A stretch of 64,000 nucleotides of DNA from Sulfitobacter sp. HGT1 (GTDB lineage Bacteria > Pseudomonadota > Alphaproteobacteria > Rhodobacterales > Rhodobacteraceae): the NCBI RefSeq assembly GCF_013282155.1, contig NZ_BLWI01000019.1:99445-163444 (forward strand). The letters are read 5' to 3'. How positions within the stretch are numbered: the first letter of the stretch is position 1; the number at the start of each line of letters is the position of its first letter. Of this stretch, positions 18,189-27,896 are shown piece by piece. Below the pieces are notes generated by a model, which ran no database searches, was not told where the DNA came from, and worked only from the letters and a program-made list of their open reading frames with translations. A program made the translations under genes and the position numbers.

Positions 18189-18217
18189 TTGACAGACGCC
18201 GTCGAATCGCGTCATTT
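18189..18217 (+). promoter_or_regulatory. Candidate promoter of frcB inside an AT-rich island
   Basis: A perfect TTGACA (18189-18194) lies 17 bp before TCATTT (18212-18217), about 80 bp upstream of the frcB start. The -35 box abuts an AT-rich block with palindromic parts (GTTAAC, AATTAATT) at 18163-18190, a reasonable operator for the divergent ROK repressor. The -10 match is weak. Confidence 0.35.
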
Positions 18218-18296
18218 GGGGCGCAACGGCGATGATGAAACTCGTCGATGACGCAAGGTGGAGGCCTTGCCATTTAACTGTTCTTGGGAGGACAAC

Positions 18297-19316
18297 ATGA
18301 AGAAACTTCTAATCGGAACTGCGATTGCTGCCATCACAACCGCGGGCGCTGCCATGGCTGGCAGCCACGGTGTATCTGCGTGCTTGATCACCAAAACCGA
18401 CACCAACCCGTTTTTCGTTAAAATGCGCGAAGGTGCCGAAGCCGCCGCCGCCGAGGCCGGTATCACCTTGCGCTCCTATGCCGGTAAGGTTGATGGCGAC
18501 CATGAAACACAGGTTGCGGCAATCGAAACCTGCATCGCCGATGGCGCGTCGGGCATTTTGCTGACGCCATCCGATACGTCTTCCATCGTGGGTGCGGTTT
18601 CGCAGGCCCGCGAAGCAGGTCTGTTGGTGATTGCGCTTGATACACCGCTGGACCCGATCGAAGCTGCTGATGCGACATTCGCGACAGACAACTTTCTGGC
18701 TGGTGAGCTAATTGGCCAATGGGCTGCTGCACAACTGGGCGACGATGCGGCGAACGCGCGTATCGCGATGCTGGATCTGGCCGTGTCGCAGCCGACTGTC
18801 GGCGTGTTGCGCGATCAGGGTTTCTTGCAAGGGTTCGGCATTGATCTGGGTGACCCCAGCAAATGGGGTGACGAAGACGATGCGCGCATCGTTGGCAATG
18901 ACGTGACCGCCGGCAACGAAGAGGGTGGCCGCAAGGCGATGGAAAACCTGCTTGCCGTCGACCCGACCATCAACGTGGTTTACACCATCAACGAACCTGC
19001 CGCCGCAGGGGCCTATGAGGCGCTGCGTTCCATTGGCCGCGAAAAGGACGTGCTGATCGTTTCCGTCGATGGCGGCTGTCCCGGTGTGCAAAATATTGCA
19101 GACGGGGTGATTGGGGCGACATCGCAGCAGTACCCGTTGCGCATGGCATCCTTGGGGATCAAGGCCATCGCGGCCTATGCCGCAGATGGCACATTGCCAA
19201 AAAACACCGAAGGCAAAGACTTCTTTGACACAGGTGTGGCGCTTGTGACCGACCAGCCAGCCGAGGGCGTCGAAAGCATTTCGGTTGCCGAAGGCAAAGA
19301 CCTTTGCTGGGGCTAA
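18297..19316 (+). CDS. frcB: Fructose-type ABC transporter, periplasmic binding protein
   Basis: A 339-residue periplasmic binding protein with a cleavable signal peptide ([21 protein letters not shown]) and the type I sugar-binding fold ([57 protein letters not shown]). The start at ATG 18297 follows GGGAGGACAAC. It delivers sugar, by family resemblance fructose, possibly also mannose or ribose, to the FrcC/FrcA membrane complex. A strong hairpin after its stop probably raises the level of the binding protein over the downstream genes. Confidence 0.9.
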   Translation: MKKLLIGTAIAAITTAGAAMAGSHGVSACLITKTDTNPFFVKMREGAEAAAAEAGITLRSYAGKVDGDHETQVAAIETCIADGASGILLTPSDTSSIVGAVSQAREAGLLVIALDTPLDPIEAADATFATDNFLAGELIGQWAAAQLGDDAANARIAMLDLAVSQPTVGVLRDQGFLQGFGIDLGDPSKWGDEDDARIVGNDVTAGNEEGGRKAMENLLAVDPTINVVYTINEPAAAGAYEALRSIGREKDVLIVSVDGGCPGVQNIADGVIGATSQQYPLRMASLGIKAIAAYAADGTLPKNTEGKDFFDTGVALVTDQPAEGVESISVAEGKDLCWG

Positions 19317-19338
19317 GCCGCTTGGGTGAATGATATTC

Positions 19339-19366
19339 TGGGGCGGGTTTTCCCGCCCCATTTTCC
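19339..19366 (+). terminator. Attenuating terminator between frcB and frcC
   Basis: TGGGGCGGG (19339-19347) pairs perfectly with CCCGCCCCA (19352-19360) across a TTTT loop, followed by TTTTCC. It would cut off part of the transcripts and protect the 3' end of frcB mRNA. Confidence 0.85.
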
Positions 19367-19445
19367 AAGCTAGGACATTTCCGGAACTGGGGTACTCTAC
19401 CCCCAGACCGAGCCAACAAATCATAATTCCAAGGGGGGACGCGCA

Positions 19446-20531
19446 ATGTCAGGCAATGCTGATGACTATGAGGCCGCTATCAAACCGGCAAGTATCGATA
19501 GTGTGGCGGCCTTCGCTGAACGCAAAGGCTTTCTGGCACGGCTTCAACATGCCTTGCACGTCAACCCTGCGTTGGTTCCCCTGTTCGTTCTTGTGGCGTC
19601 AATTGTCCTGTTCGGGATGTTGCTGGGGTCCAAGTTCTTTTCTCCCTTTGCGCTGACCCTGATCCTGCAACAGGTGCAAATCGTCGGCATCGTTGCTGCG
19701 GCACAAAGCCTTGTAATCCTGACCGCCGGGATCGACCTGAGCGTTGGGGCCATTGCGGTTCTGTCCAGCGTGATCATGGGGCAATTCACGTTTCGCTATG
19801 GGGTGCCGGTTGAACTTGCCGTGATCCTTGGCCTTGCATTCGGCACGGCGATCGGGGCCGTCAACGGCTGGCTGGTGGCGGTGATGAAACTGCCGCCGTT
19901 CATTGTGACCCTTGGCATGTGGCAGATCGTGCTGGCCGCGAATTTCCTGTATTCCGCAAACGAAACCATCCGCAGCCAAGAGATCGAGGCCAATGCGCCC
20001 TTGCTGCAATTTCTGGGCTCGACCTTCAAAGTCGGCGCAGACGAAACCGGTCGCGGTGGGGCCACCTTTACCTTTGGTGTGATCGCGATGGCGTTGATCT
20101 TTGCGGTGCTGGCCTATGTGCTAAGCCAGACCGCATGGGGGCGGCACATCTATGCTGTGGGCGATGACCCCGAGGCGGCACAGCTGTCCGGCGTAAACGT
20201 CAAACGGACGCTGATTTCTGTCTATGCCGTCACCGGGTTTATCTGCGCCATTGCCGGCTGGGCCTTGATCGGGCGCATCGGATCGGTCAGCCCGACATCG
20301 GGGCAGTTGTTGAATATCGAAAGCATTACGGCGGTGGTGATCGGGGGCATTTCCCTGTTCGGCGGGCGCGGGTCGATCATGGGGCCGCTGTTCGGGGCGC
20401 TGATCGTTGGCGTGTTTACCCTTGGCTTGCGGTTGTCCGGTGCCGATGCGCAATGGACCTTCCTTCTTATCGGCGCGCTTATCATTGGTGCTGTCGCTGT
20501 GGATCAATGGATCAGAAAGGTGTCGGCATGA
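19446..20531 (+). CDS. frcC: Fructose-type ABC transporter, permease
   Basis: A 361-residue inner-membrane permease of the branched ribose/xylose/fructose (RbsC-like) family with about eight to ten hydrophobic segments after a 45-residue cytoplasmic N terminus. Family marks are LVILTAGIDLSVGAIAVLSS (about 93-112), GWLVAVMKLPPFIVTLG, AVGDDPEAAQLSGV (the cytoplasmic coupling loop) and GGISLFGGRGS. The final codon overlaps the ATG of the ATPase gene (ATGA), so the two are coupled. Confidence 0.9.
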   Translation: MSGNADDYEAAIKPASIDSVAAFAERKGFLARLQHALHVNPALVPLFVLVASIVLFGMLLGSKFFSPFALTLILQQVQIVGIVAAAQSLVILTAGIDLSVGAIAVLSSVIMGQFTFRYGVPVELAVILGLAFGTAIGAVNGWLVAVMKLPPFIVTLGMWQIVLAANFLYSANETIRSQEIEANAPLLQFLGSTFKVGADETGRGGATFTFGVIAMALIFAVLAYVLSQTAWGRHIYAVGDDPEAAQLSGVNVKRTLISVYAVTGFICAIAGWALIGRIGSVSPTSGQLLNIESITAVVIGGISLFGGRGSIMGPLFGALIVGVFTLGLRLSGADAQWTFLLIGALIIGAVAVDQWIRKVSA

Positions 20532-21322
20532 CTTTGGCAGATAACATCGCAGCAGGCGCGATCGAACCCATCCTCAAGGGGCGTGGTCTGGTCAAACGCT
20601 ATGGCAAGGTGACCGCGTTGGATCATTGCGACTTTGATCTGTATCCGGGCGAAATTCTGGCCGTGATCGGGGATAACGGGGCTGGTAAATCATCGCTGAT
20701 CAAGGCCGTGTCGGGCGCGATTGTCCCAGACGAGGGCGATGTGTTTCTTGAGGGCAAAAAGGTCCGGTTCACATCCCCCACGGACGCCCGCAAAGAAGGG
20801 ATCGAGACGGTCTATCAAACCCTCGCCATGTCGCCAGCCTTGTCGATTGCGGATAACATGTTCATGGGTCGCGAATTGCGCAAACCCGGTTTTCGCGGGA
20901 AATTCCTGCGCCAGCTGGATCGCAGCCGGATGGAACAGATCGCCCGTGACAAGCTGTCTGAACTGGGGCTGATGACGATCCAGAACATCAATCAAGCCGT
21001 CGAAACCCTGTCGGGTGGCCAACGGCAAGGTGTGGCCGTCGCCCGCGCTGCGGCTTTCGGATCAAAGGTCATTATTCTGGATGAACCGACTGCTGCCCTT
21101 GGCGTCAAAGAATCCCGCCGGGTGTTGGAGCTGATCCTTGATGTGCGGTCGCGTGGCATTCCGATCATCCTGATCAGCCACAACATGCCCCATGTTTTCG
21201 AAGTCGCCGACCGCATTCACGTGCACCGGCTTGGCAAGCGGCTTTGTGTGATTGACCCCAAAGATTACACCATGTCCGACGCAGTCGCCTTTATGACCGG
21301 TGCAAAGGACGCACCTGAATAA
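20528..21322 (+). CDS. frcA: Fructose-type ABC transporter, ATPase
   Basis: A 264-residue single ABC domain: Walker A GDNGAGKSS, Q-loop TVYQTLAM, signature LSGGQRQGVAVARA, Walker B VIILDEPTAALG and H-loop ISHNMPHV. Many sugar importers of this class have two fused ABC domains (RbsA, about 500 residues); one domain of about 260 is the FrcA form. The start is the ATG overlapping the frcC stop; longer frames lie inside frcC. No frcK kinase follows; two hairpins end the unit. Confidence 0.9.
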   Translation: MTLADNIAAGAIEPILKGRGLVKRYGKVTALDHCDFDLYPGEILAVIGDNGAGKSSLIKAVSGAIVPDEGDVFLEGKKVRFTSPTDARKEGIETVYQTLAMSPALSIADNMFMGRELRKPGFRGKFLRQLDRSRMEQIARDKLSELGLMTIQNINQAVETLSGGQRQGVAVARAAAFGSKVIILDEPTAALGVKESRRVLELILDVRSRGIPIILISHNMPHVFEVADRIHVHRLGKRLCVIDPKDYTMSDAVAFMTGAKDAPE

Positions 21323-21331
21323 CGACATCAG

Positions 21332-21392
21332 CCGATGCGGGGCGGCATCGGGTTCTATGCAAACAGCAATGAGGCGGTCCTTCGGGGCCGCT
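21332..21392 (+). terminator. Two hairpins ending the frc operon
   Basis: First hairpin: CCGATGC (21332-21338) with GCATCGG (21345-21351). Second: GCGGTCC (21374-21380) with GGGCCGC (21385-21391), a TTCG tetraloop and one G:U pair, followed by TCTTTGCG. Their place directly after frcA and before nasT fits termination. Confidence 0.65.
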
Positions 21393-21550
21393 CTTTGCGT
21401 TGGGGGCAGATGCCACCGCAAATCTCCGCCCAATAGAACTGCACAAATATTAGGCGGACCGGGGTAAATTCGAGCGTTCTTTTCATCCGTTAGGCTGCTC
21501 CAGTGTCCGGCAACTTGTAGCGTCTTTCGTTTCACCCCAAGGCTATAGCC

Positions 21551-22135
21551 ATGAATCTAAAGCTTACAATTGTTGTCGTAGAAGAAGACCGGGACAGGGC
21601 CGTCGCGATTGTTGACGCGCTGACCCAAAGCGGTGATTGCGAGGTCTTCGTGATCGGCACCACCATTGGTCTGGCCCGCAAGATTGCCGCCCATGCCCCT
21701 GACGTGGTGTTGATCGACATCGACAACCCGACCCGTGACATGCTCGAGGAATTGACCCTTGCCTCTGGCCCGTTGGAACGGCCTGTGGCGATGTTTGTGT
21801 CGGGGGCCGCAGGGTCGCTGGCGCGGGCGGCAGTCGAGGCGGGGGTATCGGCCTATGTGGTCGACGGGCTGACACCCGAGCGGCTGAAACCTGTGATGGA
21901 CACGGCCATCGCGCGGTTCCAGATGGTCCGGCAAATGCGCAATGAACTGGCCGAAACGCGGCGCGCATTGGAAGAACGCAAAGTCATTGACCGCGCCAAG
22001 GGGTTGCTGATGAAGGCCAAGGGGCTGGACGAGGTGCAAGCCTATGCATTGCTGCGCAAGGCGGCGATGGATCAGGGCCGCAGGGTGGCCGACGTCGCCG
22101 AAGCCCTGGTCACGGCATCGGGGTTGCTGTCATGA
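21551..22135 (+). CDS. nasT: Nitrate-responsive ANTAR antiterminator NasT
   Basis: A 194-residue protein: a degenerate N-terminal receiver domain (VVVEEDRDRA, VVLIDIDNP) and a C-terminal ANTAR RNA-binding domain after a coiled linker (ALEERKVIDRAKGLLMKAKG, AYALLRKAAMDQGRRVADVA). NasT binds two-hairpin leader RNAs and prevents termination ahead of nitrate-assimilation genes; NasS holds it inactive until nitrate or nitrite binds. The overlap with nasS is ATGA. Its RNA target is visible upstream of nrtA. Confidence 0.93.
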   Translation: MNLKLTIVVVEEDRDRAVAIVDALTQSGDCEVFVIGTTIGLARKIAAHAPDVVLIDIDNPTRDMLEELTLASGPLERPVAMFVSGAAGSLARAAVEAGVSAYVVDGLTPERLKPVMDTAIARFQMVRQMRNELAETRRALEERKVIDRAKGLLMKAKGLDEVQAYALLRKAAMDQGRRVADVAEALVTASGLLS

Positions 22136-23307
22136 AAACGGTAACCTTGCCCGTCGCCTATATGCCCCTTGTCGATGCCGCCCCGCTGATCATCGCGCAG
22201 GAAATGGGCTTCGCCGAAGCCGAGGGGCTGGCCCTTGATCTGATCGCCGCGCCGTCCTGGTCGTCGGTCCGGGATATGCTGGCCTTCGGTCGTGTGGACG
22301 CCGCGCATTTGCTGTCACCCGTGCCCGTCGCGATGGCGATGGGGTTGGGGGGCGTGACAACGCCACTTTCGGCGGTATCGGTCATGTCGGTAAATGGCGA
22401 TGTGATCGGTGTGGGCCGCGAGCTGGAACAGCGGTTGCGCGATATCGGCTACGGTTTCGATTTCGCAGATGCCCTGAAGGCCGCACAGGCCCTTGCTCAG
22501 GTCACCAAAGATACATTGGTCTTTGGCGCGCCGTTCCCCTTTTCCATGCATGTTGAATTGCTGCGCTACTGGTTCGAACGGTCCGGCCTGTCGGAAAAAC
22601 AGATCAAGATACGCACCATCCCGCCGCCCTTGATGGCCGAAGCACTGTCCACGGGCGAGGTTGACGCATTCTGCGTGGGCGAGCCTTGGGGGTCGGTGGC
22701 TGTCGATCAAGGGGCAGGGGCGCTGTTGCTGCCCGGCACGGCGATCTGGCGCTTTGCCCCCGAAAAGGTGCTGTCCGTGCGTCAGGACTGGGCGGAAACC
22801 GAACCGGAAAAACTGGGCCATCTGATCCGCGCGGTGTGGAAGGCCGGACAATGGCTGTCATTGCCCAAAAGCAAGACGACCGCCGCCGAAATCCTGTCGC
22901 GGCCCAGCTATCTTGATGTCTCGTCTGAATTGATTGACCGCGCATTAAGCGGGCATTTCACCATTTCTTCGCGGGCCGAACAGCGCACGGTCGATGATTT
23001 CATCGGGTTTCATGCGGGCACCACCAATTTCCCCTGGCGCAGTCAGGCCAAATGGATCGCCCACCGGCTAAGCCTTGAAAACGGTCTTTCATCCTCCGAG
23101 GCGCAAAGACTGGGCGGGGCCGTGTTTCGCAGCGATCTGTACCGCAAACACATGATCGGCACAGATGCGGATTTGCCCGGTGCCTCGGAAAAGCTTGAGG
23201 GTTCGATTCTTCACATCACGGCGGTCGCGTCCCAAAAAGGCGAGCTGAGCCTGCCCCCCGACACGTTCTTTGATGGCCAGATTTTTGACCCAGACGAAGC
23301 GCACTGA
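22132..23307 (+). CDS. nasS: Nitrate/nitrite sensor NasS (cytoplasmic NrtA-like protein)
   Basis: A 391-residue protein of the NrtA/CmpA periplasmic-binding fold but without any signal peptide (it starts MKTVTLPVAYMPLVDAAPL), so it stays in the cytoplasm as a sensor. Ligand-binding landmarks: AYMPLVDAAPLIIAQEMGFA, FGAPFPFSMHVELLRYW, VDAFCVGEPWGSVA. It is known from Azotobacter, Paracoccus and Bradyrhizobium to bind NasT in the absence of nitrate and release it in its presence. The ATG overlaps the nasT stop. Confidence 0.93.
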   Translation: MKTVTLPVAYMPLVDAAPLIIAQEMGFAEAEGLALDLIAAPSWSSVRDMLAFGRVDAAHLLSPVPVAMAMGLGGVTTPLSAVSVMSVNGDVIGVGRELEQRLRDIGYGFDFADALKAAQALAQVTKDTLVFGAPFPFSMHVELLRYWFERSGLSEKQIKIRTIPPPLMAEALSTGEVDAFCVGEPWGSVAVDQGAGALLLPGTAIWRFAPEKVLSVRQDWAETEPEKLGHLIRAVWKAGQWLSLPKSKTTAAEILSRPSYLDVSSELIDRALSGHFTISSRAEQRTVDDFIGFHAGTTNFPWRSQAKWIAHRLSLENGLSSSEAQRLGGAVFRSDLYRKHMIGTDADLPGASEKLEGSILHITAVASQKGELSLPPDTFFDGQIFDPDEAH

Positions 23308-23412
23308 TTAATTTCTGTGCAGTTTTTCCCGGCCCGGCCGCGATTTTTAAAATTATTGCCGCATTGCAGCGAATTCTTTTGATCTCAGCAAGGGCATCAT
23401 CACAAACTTGAG

Positions 23413-23440
23413 TATCGGGACACAATGGCGTGCCCTGATA
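23413..23440 (+). promoter_or_regulatory. ANTAR RNA hairpin P1 in the nrtA leader
   Basis: CAC (23421-23423) and GTG (23430-23432) close the hexaloop AATGGC (23424-23429), extended below by TATCGGG pairing with CCCTGATA around single bulges. The loop has A at position 1 and G at position 4, the ANTAR-target rule. It is the first half of the two-hairpin NasT site. Confidence 0.82.
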
Positions 23441-23467
23441 CGAAATTCTCCCAATGATCGGGATTTC

Positions 23468-23483
23468 CGAGCAAGGCCGCTCG
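23468..23483 (+). promoter_or_regulatory. ANTAR RNA hairpin P2 in the nrtA leader
   Basis: CGAGC (23468-23472) pairs with GCTCG (23479-23483) around the hexaloop AAGGCC (23473-23478), again with A1 and G4. Its loop and 3' arm are also the 5' arm of the terminator, so P2 and the terminator exclude each other. That is the expected switch design for NasT antitermination. Confidence 0.85.
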
Positions 23484-23534
23484 CTGTTGACCAGTTCTCT
23501 GGAGAATAGCGTATGCGGTCTTTTTGCGTTTTTT
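23473..23534 (+). terminator. Conditional terminator of the nrtA leader
   Basis: AAGGCCGC (23473-23480) pairs with GCGGTCTT (23515-23522, one G:U). Inside, CGCT (23482-23485) pairs with AGCG (23508-23511) and CCAG with CTGG. T-runs follow at 23521-23525 and 23529-23534, 44 bp before nrtA. NasT binding to P1-P2 should prevent it forming. Confidence 0.82.
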
Positions 23535-23577
23535 GATGCCAGCCTCCCCAGCATCGAAGCTACCGAAAGGATTGAAA

Positions 23578-24945
23578 ATGAAAAGTTTTATTCTAGGTTT
23601 TGCGATTTCTGCAACCTTGGCCACCACGGCATCGGCCCAACTGCTGGAGCTGGAAAAAGACGAACTGACCTTCGGCTTTATCAAGCTGACAGACATGGCC
23701 CCCTTGGCTGTTGCCTACGAGCAGGGCTATTTTCTTGACGAAGGTTTGTTTGTCACGCTCGAAGCGCAGGCGAACTGGAAGGTGCTGTTGGACGGCGTTA
23801 TCGACGGCCAGTTGGACGGCGCGCATATGCTGGCAGGGCAACCTTTGGCCGCGACCATCGGCTATGGCACCAAGGCCCATATCATCACGCCCTTTTCGAT
23901 GGATCTGAACGGAAACGGCATCACCGTATCGAACGAGGTCTGGGACCTGATGCGCCCGCATATCGCGTCGATGGAGGACGGCCGCCCCGTTCACCCGATC
24001 AGCGCCTCGGCTTTGGCCCCGGTGGTGGATCAGTTCCGTGCCGAAGGAAAGCCGTTCAACATGGGGATGGTTTTCCCCGTCTCGACCCATAACTATGAAT
24101 TGCGCTATTGGCTGGCCGCTGGCGGGTTGGAGCCGGGATATTACAGCCCCGACAACGTATCGGGCCAGATCGCCGCTGATGTGTTCTTGTCCGTGACCCC
24201 CCCGCCGCAAATGCCCGCCACGCTCGAGGCCGGAACGATCAACGGCTATTGCGTGGGCGAGCCGTGGAACCAGCAAGCGGTGTTCAAGGGCATCGGCGTT
24301 CCGGTCATCACCGATTACCAGCTGTGGAAGAACAACCCCGAAAAAGTCTTTGGGATGAACGCCGATTTTGCCGAACAATATCCGAACACCACAATCGCCG
24401 TGACCAAGGCGCTGATCCGCGCGGCAATGTGGCTGGATGAAAACGACAACGCCAACCGCGCCGAGGCGGTATCGATCCTGAGCCGTCCTGAATATGTGGG
24501 GGCGGATGAAGAAGTGATCGCAAACTCGATGACCGGCTTTTTCGAATTCGAAAAAGGCGACCGCCGCGACATCCCCGACTTTAACGTGTTCTTCCGCCAC
24601 AATGCGACCTACCCGTTCTATTCGGACGCCGTGTGGTATCTGACGCAGATGCGCCGCTGGGGCCAGATCGCCGAACCGCAAACCGATGCGTGGTATGACG
24701 AAACCGCCCGCAGCGTGTACCGCCCCGACATCTACCTCAAGGCCGCCCGCCTGCTGGTCGACGATGCCTTGGCTAACGAGGCGGATTTCCCCTGGGAAAG
24801 TGACGGCTACAAGGCCCCGACACCTGCCGAAGATATCATCGACGGCATTGTCTATGACGGTCGCACGCCAAACGCATATCTCGAAAGCCTGCCCATCGGC
24901 CTGAAAGGCGACCAAGTGGTCGTTGGCAGCGAAGTCAAAGGCTGA
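23578..24945 (+). CDS. nrtA: Nitrate ABC transporter, periplasmic binding protein
   Basis: A 455-residue NrtA/CmpA-family binding protein with a signal peptide ([20 protein letters not shown], cleavage before Gln). It captures nitrate, perhaps also nitrite or cyanate, for NrtB-NrtCD. Family motifs: [67 protein letters not shown]. The start at ATG 23578 follows ACCGAAAGGATTGAAA; upstream codons lie in the terminator leader. It is paralogous to nasS in this cluster. A 9-bp GC hairpin follows the stop. Confidence 0.93.
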   Translation: MKSFILGFAISATLATTASAQLLELEKDELTFGFIKLTDMAPLAVAYEQGYFLDEGLFVTLEAQANWKVLLDGVIDGQLDGAHMLAGQPLAATIGYGTKAHIITPFSMDLNGNGITVSNEVWDLMRPHIASMEDGRPVHPISASALAPVVDQFRAEGKPFNMGMVFPVSTHNYELRYWLAAGGLEPGYYSPDNVSGQIAADVFLSVTPPPQMPATLEAGTINGYCVGEPWNQQAVFKGIGVPVITDYQLWKNNPEKVFGMNADFAEQYPNTTIAVTKALIRAAMWLDENDNANRAEAVSILSRPEYVGADEEVIANSMTGFFEFEKGDRRDIPDFNVFFRHNATYPFYSDAVWYLTQMRRWGQIAEPQTDAWYDETARSVYRPDIYLKAARLLVDDALANEADFPWESDGYKAPTPAEDIIDGIVYDGRTPNAYLESLPIGLKGDQVVVGSEVKG

Positions 24946-24954
24946 TGACCCGAT

Positions 24955-24979
24955 CGGGGCGGTCATCTGCACCGCCCCG
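24955..24979 (+). promoter_or_regulatory. Hairpin between nrtA and nrtB
   Basis: CGGGGCGGT (24955-24963) pairs perfectly with ACCGCCCCG (24971-24979), 7-nt loop, starting 10 bp after the nrtA stop. There is no T-run, so it is most likely a 3' stabiliser or partial attenuator, parallel to the one after frcB. Confidence 0.6.
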
Positions 24980-25036
24980 TACCTTCAATCCTAACTCTGA
25001 AATAACCCGCACCACCGCACCCGAACGGAGACACCC

Positions 25037-26119
25037 ATGACAACCGTCGACCCAGAATTCACCCGCGATCAAGCACGGTCCGCACGAAAGGCCCGCCTTT
25101 TCACCCGGATCGGTCAGGCCGACAAATGGTTTCAGGTTTTGGGCCTTGGCTGGATAACCCCTCTGCTCAAGGCCGCCGCCGGCGATAACCCCAAGGCACA
25201 GCTGGGCGAAATCTGGCGGCTGTTGGGTGTGCCTTTGCTTGCGATTGCCGCGTTCTTGCTGATGTGGGCCACGCTTGCCCCCACCGTGCAAACGTCACTG
25301 GGGGCGATCCCCGGGCCAGGGCAGGTCTGGTCCGAAGCGGTCAATCTGCATCAGGACGCCGCCGCGAAATCCGCCAAAGAGGCGCAGTTCATGGAACGCC
25401 TTGACCTGCGCAACCAGCGTCTGATTGATGCGGGCCGCGGTGACGAGGTAAAATCCATCGCCTATACCGGCGCGCCCAGCTATTACGACCAGATCGGGAC
25501 GTCGGTGCTGACCGTGTTCTTCGGTTTTCTGGTTGCTTCGGCTGTGGCCATCCCTTTGGGCATCGCGGCCGGTCTGTCGGCAACGGCAAACGCCGCGTTG
25601 AACCCGTTGATCCAGATTTTCAAACCCGTCTCGCCGCTGGCGTGGCTGCCGATTGTGACCATGGTGGTCAGCGCGGTCTACACCACCAACGACGGGATGT
25701 TTTCCAAGTCGTTCCTTGTGTCGGCGATCACCGTGACCCTGTGTTCGCTGTGGCCGACATTGATCAACACATCGCTGGGTGTCGCATCCATCGACAAGGA
25801 TCTGGTCAATGTGTCCAAGGTTTTGAAGATGAACACCTGGACCAAGATCACCAAGCTGGTTCTGCCCTCGGCGCTGCCATTGATCTTTACCGGATTGCGT
25901 CTGTCGCTGGGCGTGGGCTGGATGGTGCTGATTGCCGCAGAAATGCTGGCCCAGAACCCCGGCCTTGGCAAATTCGTCTGGGATGAATTCCAAAACGGCA
26001 GCTCTTCCAGCCTGGCCAAGATTATGGTGGCGGTTCTGACAATCGGCATCATCGGCTTCTTGTTGGACCGGGTCATGTTCGCCCTGCAATCGCTCTTTAC
26101 CTTCACGAATAACCGGTGA
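25037..26119 (+). CDS. nrtB: Nitrate ABC transporter, permease
   Basis: A 360-residue BPD-type permease, longer than the usual 270-300 because of an N-terminal cytoplasmic part and a soluble insert of about 70 residues after the first membrane helix (about 105-155). The permease core begins near [20 protein letters not shown]. The EAA-like coupling loop is [20 protein letters not shown] followed by [20 protein letters not shown]. The stop overlaps the start of the ATPase gene by 4 bp. Confidence 0.92.
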   Translation: MTTVDPEFTRDQARSARKARLFTRIGQADKWFQVLGLGWITPLLKAAAGDNPKAQLGEIWRLLGVPLLAIAAFLLMWATLAPTVQTSLGAIPGPGQVWSEAVNLHQDAAAKSAKEAQFMERLDLRNQRLIDAGRGDEVKSIAYTGAPSYYDQIGTSVLTVFFGFLVASAVAIPLGIAAGLSATANAALNPLIQIFKPVSPLAWLPIVTMVVSAVYTTNDGMFSKSFLVSAITVTLCSLWPTLINTSLGVASIDKDLVNVSKVLKMNTWTKITKLVLPSALPLIFTGLRLSLGVGWMVLIAAEMLAQNPGLGKFVWDEFQNGSSSSLAKIMVAVLTIGIIGFLLDRVMFALQSLFTFTNNR

Positions 26120-27828
26120 TCGACATGGATATTCTCAGCTTCAAAAACGTCTCGAAACAGCACGGCCAGGGGACCCATACGACCCATGTGCTCAAGGATA
26201 TCGACCTGACGGTAAAAGAAGGCGAGTTTCTGGTGATCCTCGGGTTTTCGGGAACCGGCAAGACAACGCTGATCAACCTGATGGCGGGGCTGGACCAGCC
26301 GACCAGCGGCAGCGTCACCTTCAAGGGCAAGCCGATCACCGGCCCCGGCCCGGAGCGCGGCGTGATTTTCCAAAGCTATTCGCTGATGCCGTGGCTTACG
26401 GTCAGCGGCAATGTCGGGCTGGCGGTGGATACGGTTTTCCCGAACCTGTCGCGGGCGCAAAAGGCTGAAAAGGTCGCGCATTATGTGGGCATGGTTGGCC
26501 TGACCGCAGCAGCGGCGCGCCGTCCGGCCGAACTGTCCGGCGGGATGCGCCAGCGGGTGAACGTTGCGCGTGCCTTGGCGATGAACCCCGAAATGTTGCT
26601 GCTGGATGAACCGTTGTCAGCGCTGGATGCGCTGACCCGCGCCAACCTCGCAGACGAAATCGAACATATCTGGGAAGCCGACAAAAAGACCTGTGTGCTG
26701 ATCACCAATGACGTGGACGAGGCGATCATCCTTGCCGACCGGATCATTGCGCTGAACCCCGATGGCACGCTGGGCGCGGAATTTGCGGTCACGATCGACC
26801 GCCCGCGTGACCGGATCGCGATGAACAGCAACGACGACTTTAAGGCCCTGCGCGCGGATGTGACCAAATACCTGATGGATGTGGGCATTGAATCCCGCGT
26901 CGAAGGCACCCGCCTTTTGCCTGGCATCACGCCCATTCACGGGATGTCCGCCCCGGTCGAGGATGTGCCCGACGTGGTCGCAAGCGCCCAAAAAGGGTTG
27001 ATCGACGAACGCTTTATCGATTTCTCGCAACTGCACAAAGTTTACCCCACGCCCAAGGGTCCGCTGACCGTGGTCGAAAATTTCGACCTCAAGGTTGATC
27101 GCGGCGAATTCATTTCCCTGATCGGCCATTCGGGCTGTGGCAAATCCACCGTGCTGACAATGGCCGCAGGTCTGAACGAGATTTCCAAAGGCGCGATCAA
27201 GCTGGATGGCCGTCACGTCGAAGGGGCAGACCCCGAACGCGCGGTGGTCTTCCAGTCGCCCAACCTGTTTCCCTGGCTGACCGCCAAGGAAAACGTCGCC
27301 ATCGGTGTCGACAAGGTCTATCCCCGTGCATCGCGGGCCGAACGTCAGGATGTGGTTGAATATTATCTTGAACGTGTCGGGTTGGGCGATGCGATGGATA
27401 AAACCGCGTCTGACCTGTCAAACGGCATGAAACAACGCGTCGGCATTGCCCGTGCCTTTGCCCTGTCGCCGAAACTGCTGCTGCTGGACGAACCCTTTGG
27501 GATGCTTGACAGCCTGACCCGCTGGGAACTGCAAGAAGTGCTGATGGAGGTGTGGTCGCGCACCAAAGTGACCGCGATTTGCGTCACCCATGACGTGGAC
27601 GAGGCGATTTTGCTGGCCGACCGCGTGGTGATGATGACCAACGGGCCGCAGGCGACCATCGGGCGGATCGTGAATGTCGATCTGCCGCGCCCGCGCACCC
27701 GCAAGGCGTTGCTCGAGCATCCCGATTATTACCGCTACCGCCAGCAGGTTCTTGATTTTCTTGAGGAATATGAACACGGCGCAAAGCCCGCTGCGAAAAC
27801 GACCAGCAAGGCCATCGCGGCAGAGTAG
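26116..27828 (+). CDS. Nitrate ABC transporter, tandem ATPase (NrtC-NrtD-like fusion)
   Basis: A 570-residue protein with two complete ABC domains. Domain 1 (about 5-265): Walker [10 protein letters not shown], signature [14 protein letters not shown], Walker [12 protein letters not shown]; its H-loop reads ITNDVDEA, with Asn in place of the switch His. Domain 2 (about 298-540): Walker [10 protein letters not shown], signature [14 protein letters not shown], Walker [13 protein letters not shown]-loop VTHDVDEA. Cyanobacterial transporters use separate NrtC and NrtD; here both ATP sites are in one chain. The start is GTG 26116, overlapping the permease stop; ATG 26125 is possible. The replaced His suggests the two sites are not equivalent. 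Confidence 0.92.
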   Translation: MIDMDILSFKNVSKQHGQGTHTTHVLKDIDLTVKEGEFLVILGFSGTGKTTLINLMAGLDQPTSGSVTFKGKPITGPGPERGVIFQSYSLMPWLTVSGNVGLAVDTVFPNLSRAQKAEKVAHYVGMVGLTAAAARRPAELSGGMRQRVNVARALAMNPEMLLLDEPLSALDALTRANLADEIEHIWEADKKTCVLITNDVDEAIILADRIIALNPDGTLGAEFAVTIDRPRDRIAMNSNDDFKALRADVTKYLMDVGIESRVEGTRLLPGITPIHGMSAPVEDVPDVVASAQKGLIDERFIDFSQLHKVYPTPKGPLTVVENFDLKVDRGEFISLIGHSGCGKSTVLTMAAGLNEISKGAIKLDGRHVEGADPERAVVFQSPNLFPWLTAKENVAIGVDKVYPRASRAERQDVVEYYLERVGLGDAMDKTASDLSNGMKQRVGIARAFALSPKLLLLDEPFGMLDSLTRWELQEVLMEVWSRTKVTAICVTHDVDEAILLADRVVMMTNGPQATIGRIVNVDLPRPRTRKALLEHPDYYRYRQQVLDFLEEYEHGAKPAAKTTSKAIAAE

Positions 27829-27896
27829 CGCCGCTGACCCCCATGTTGCCAACCGAAACCCAAAGCGCGCCATGCGCCCCACAGGAGAAGCCCTAA

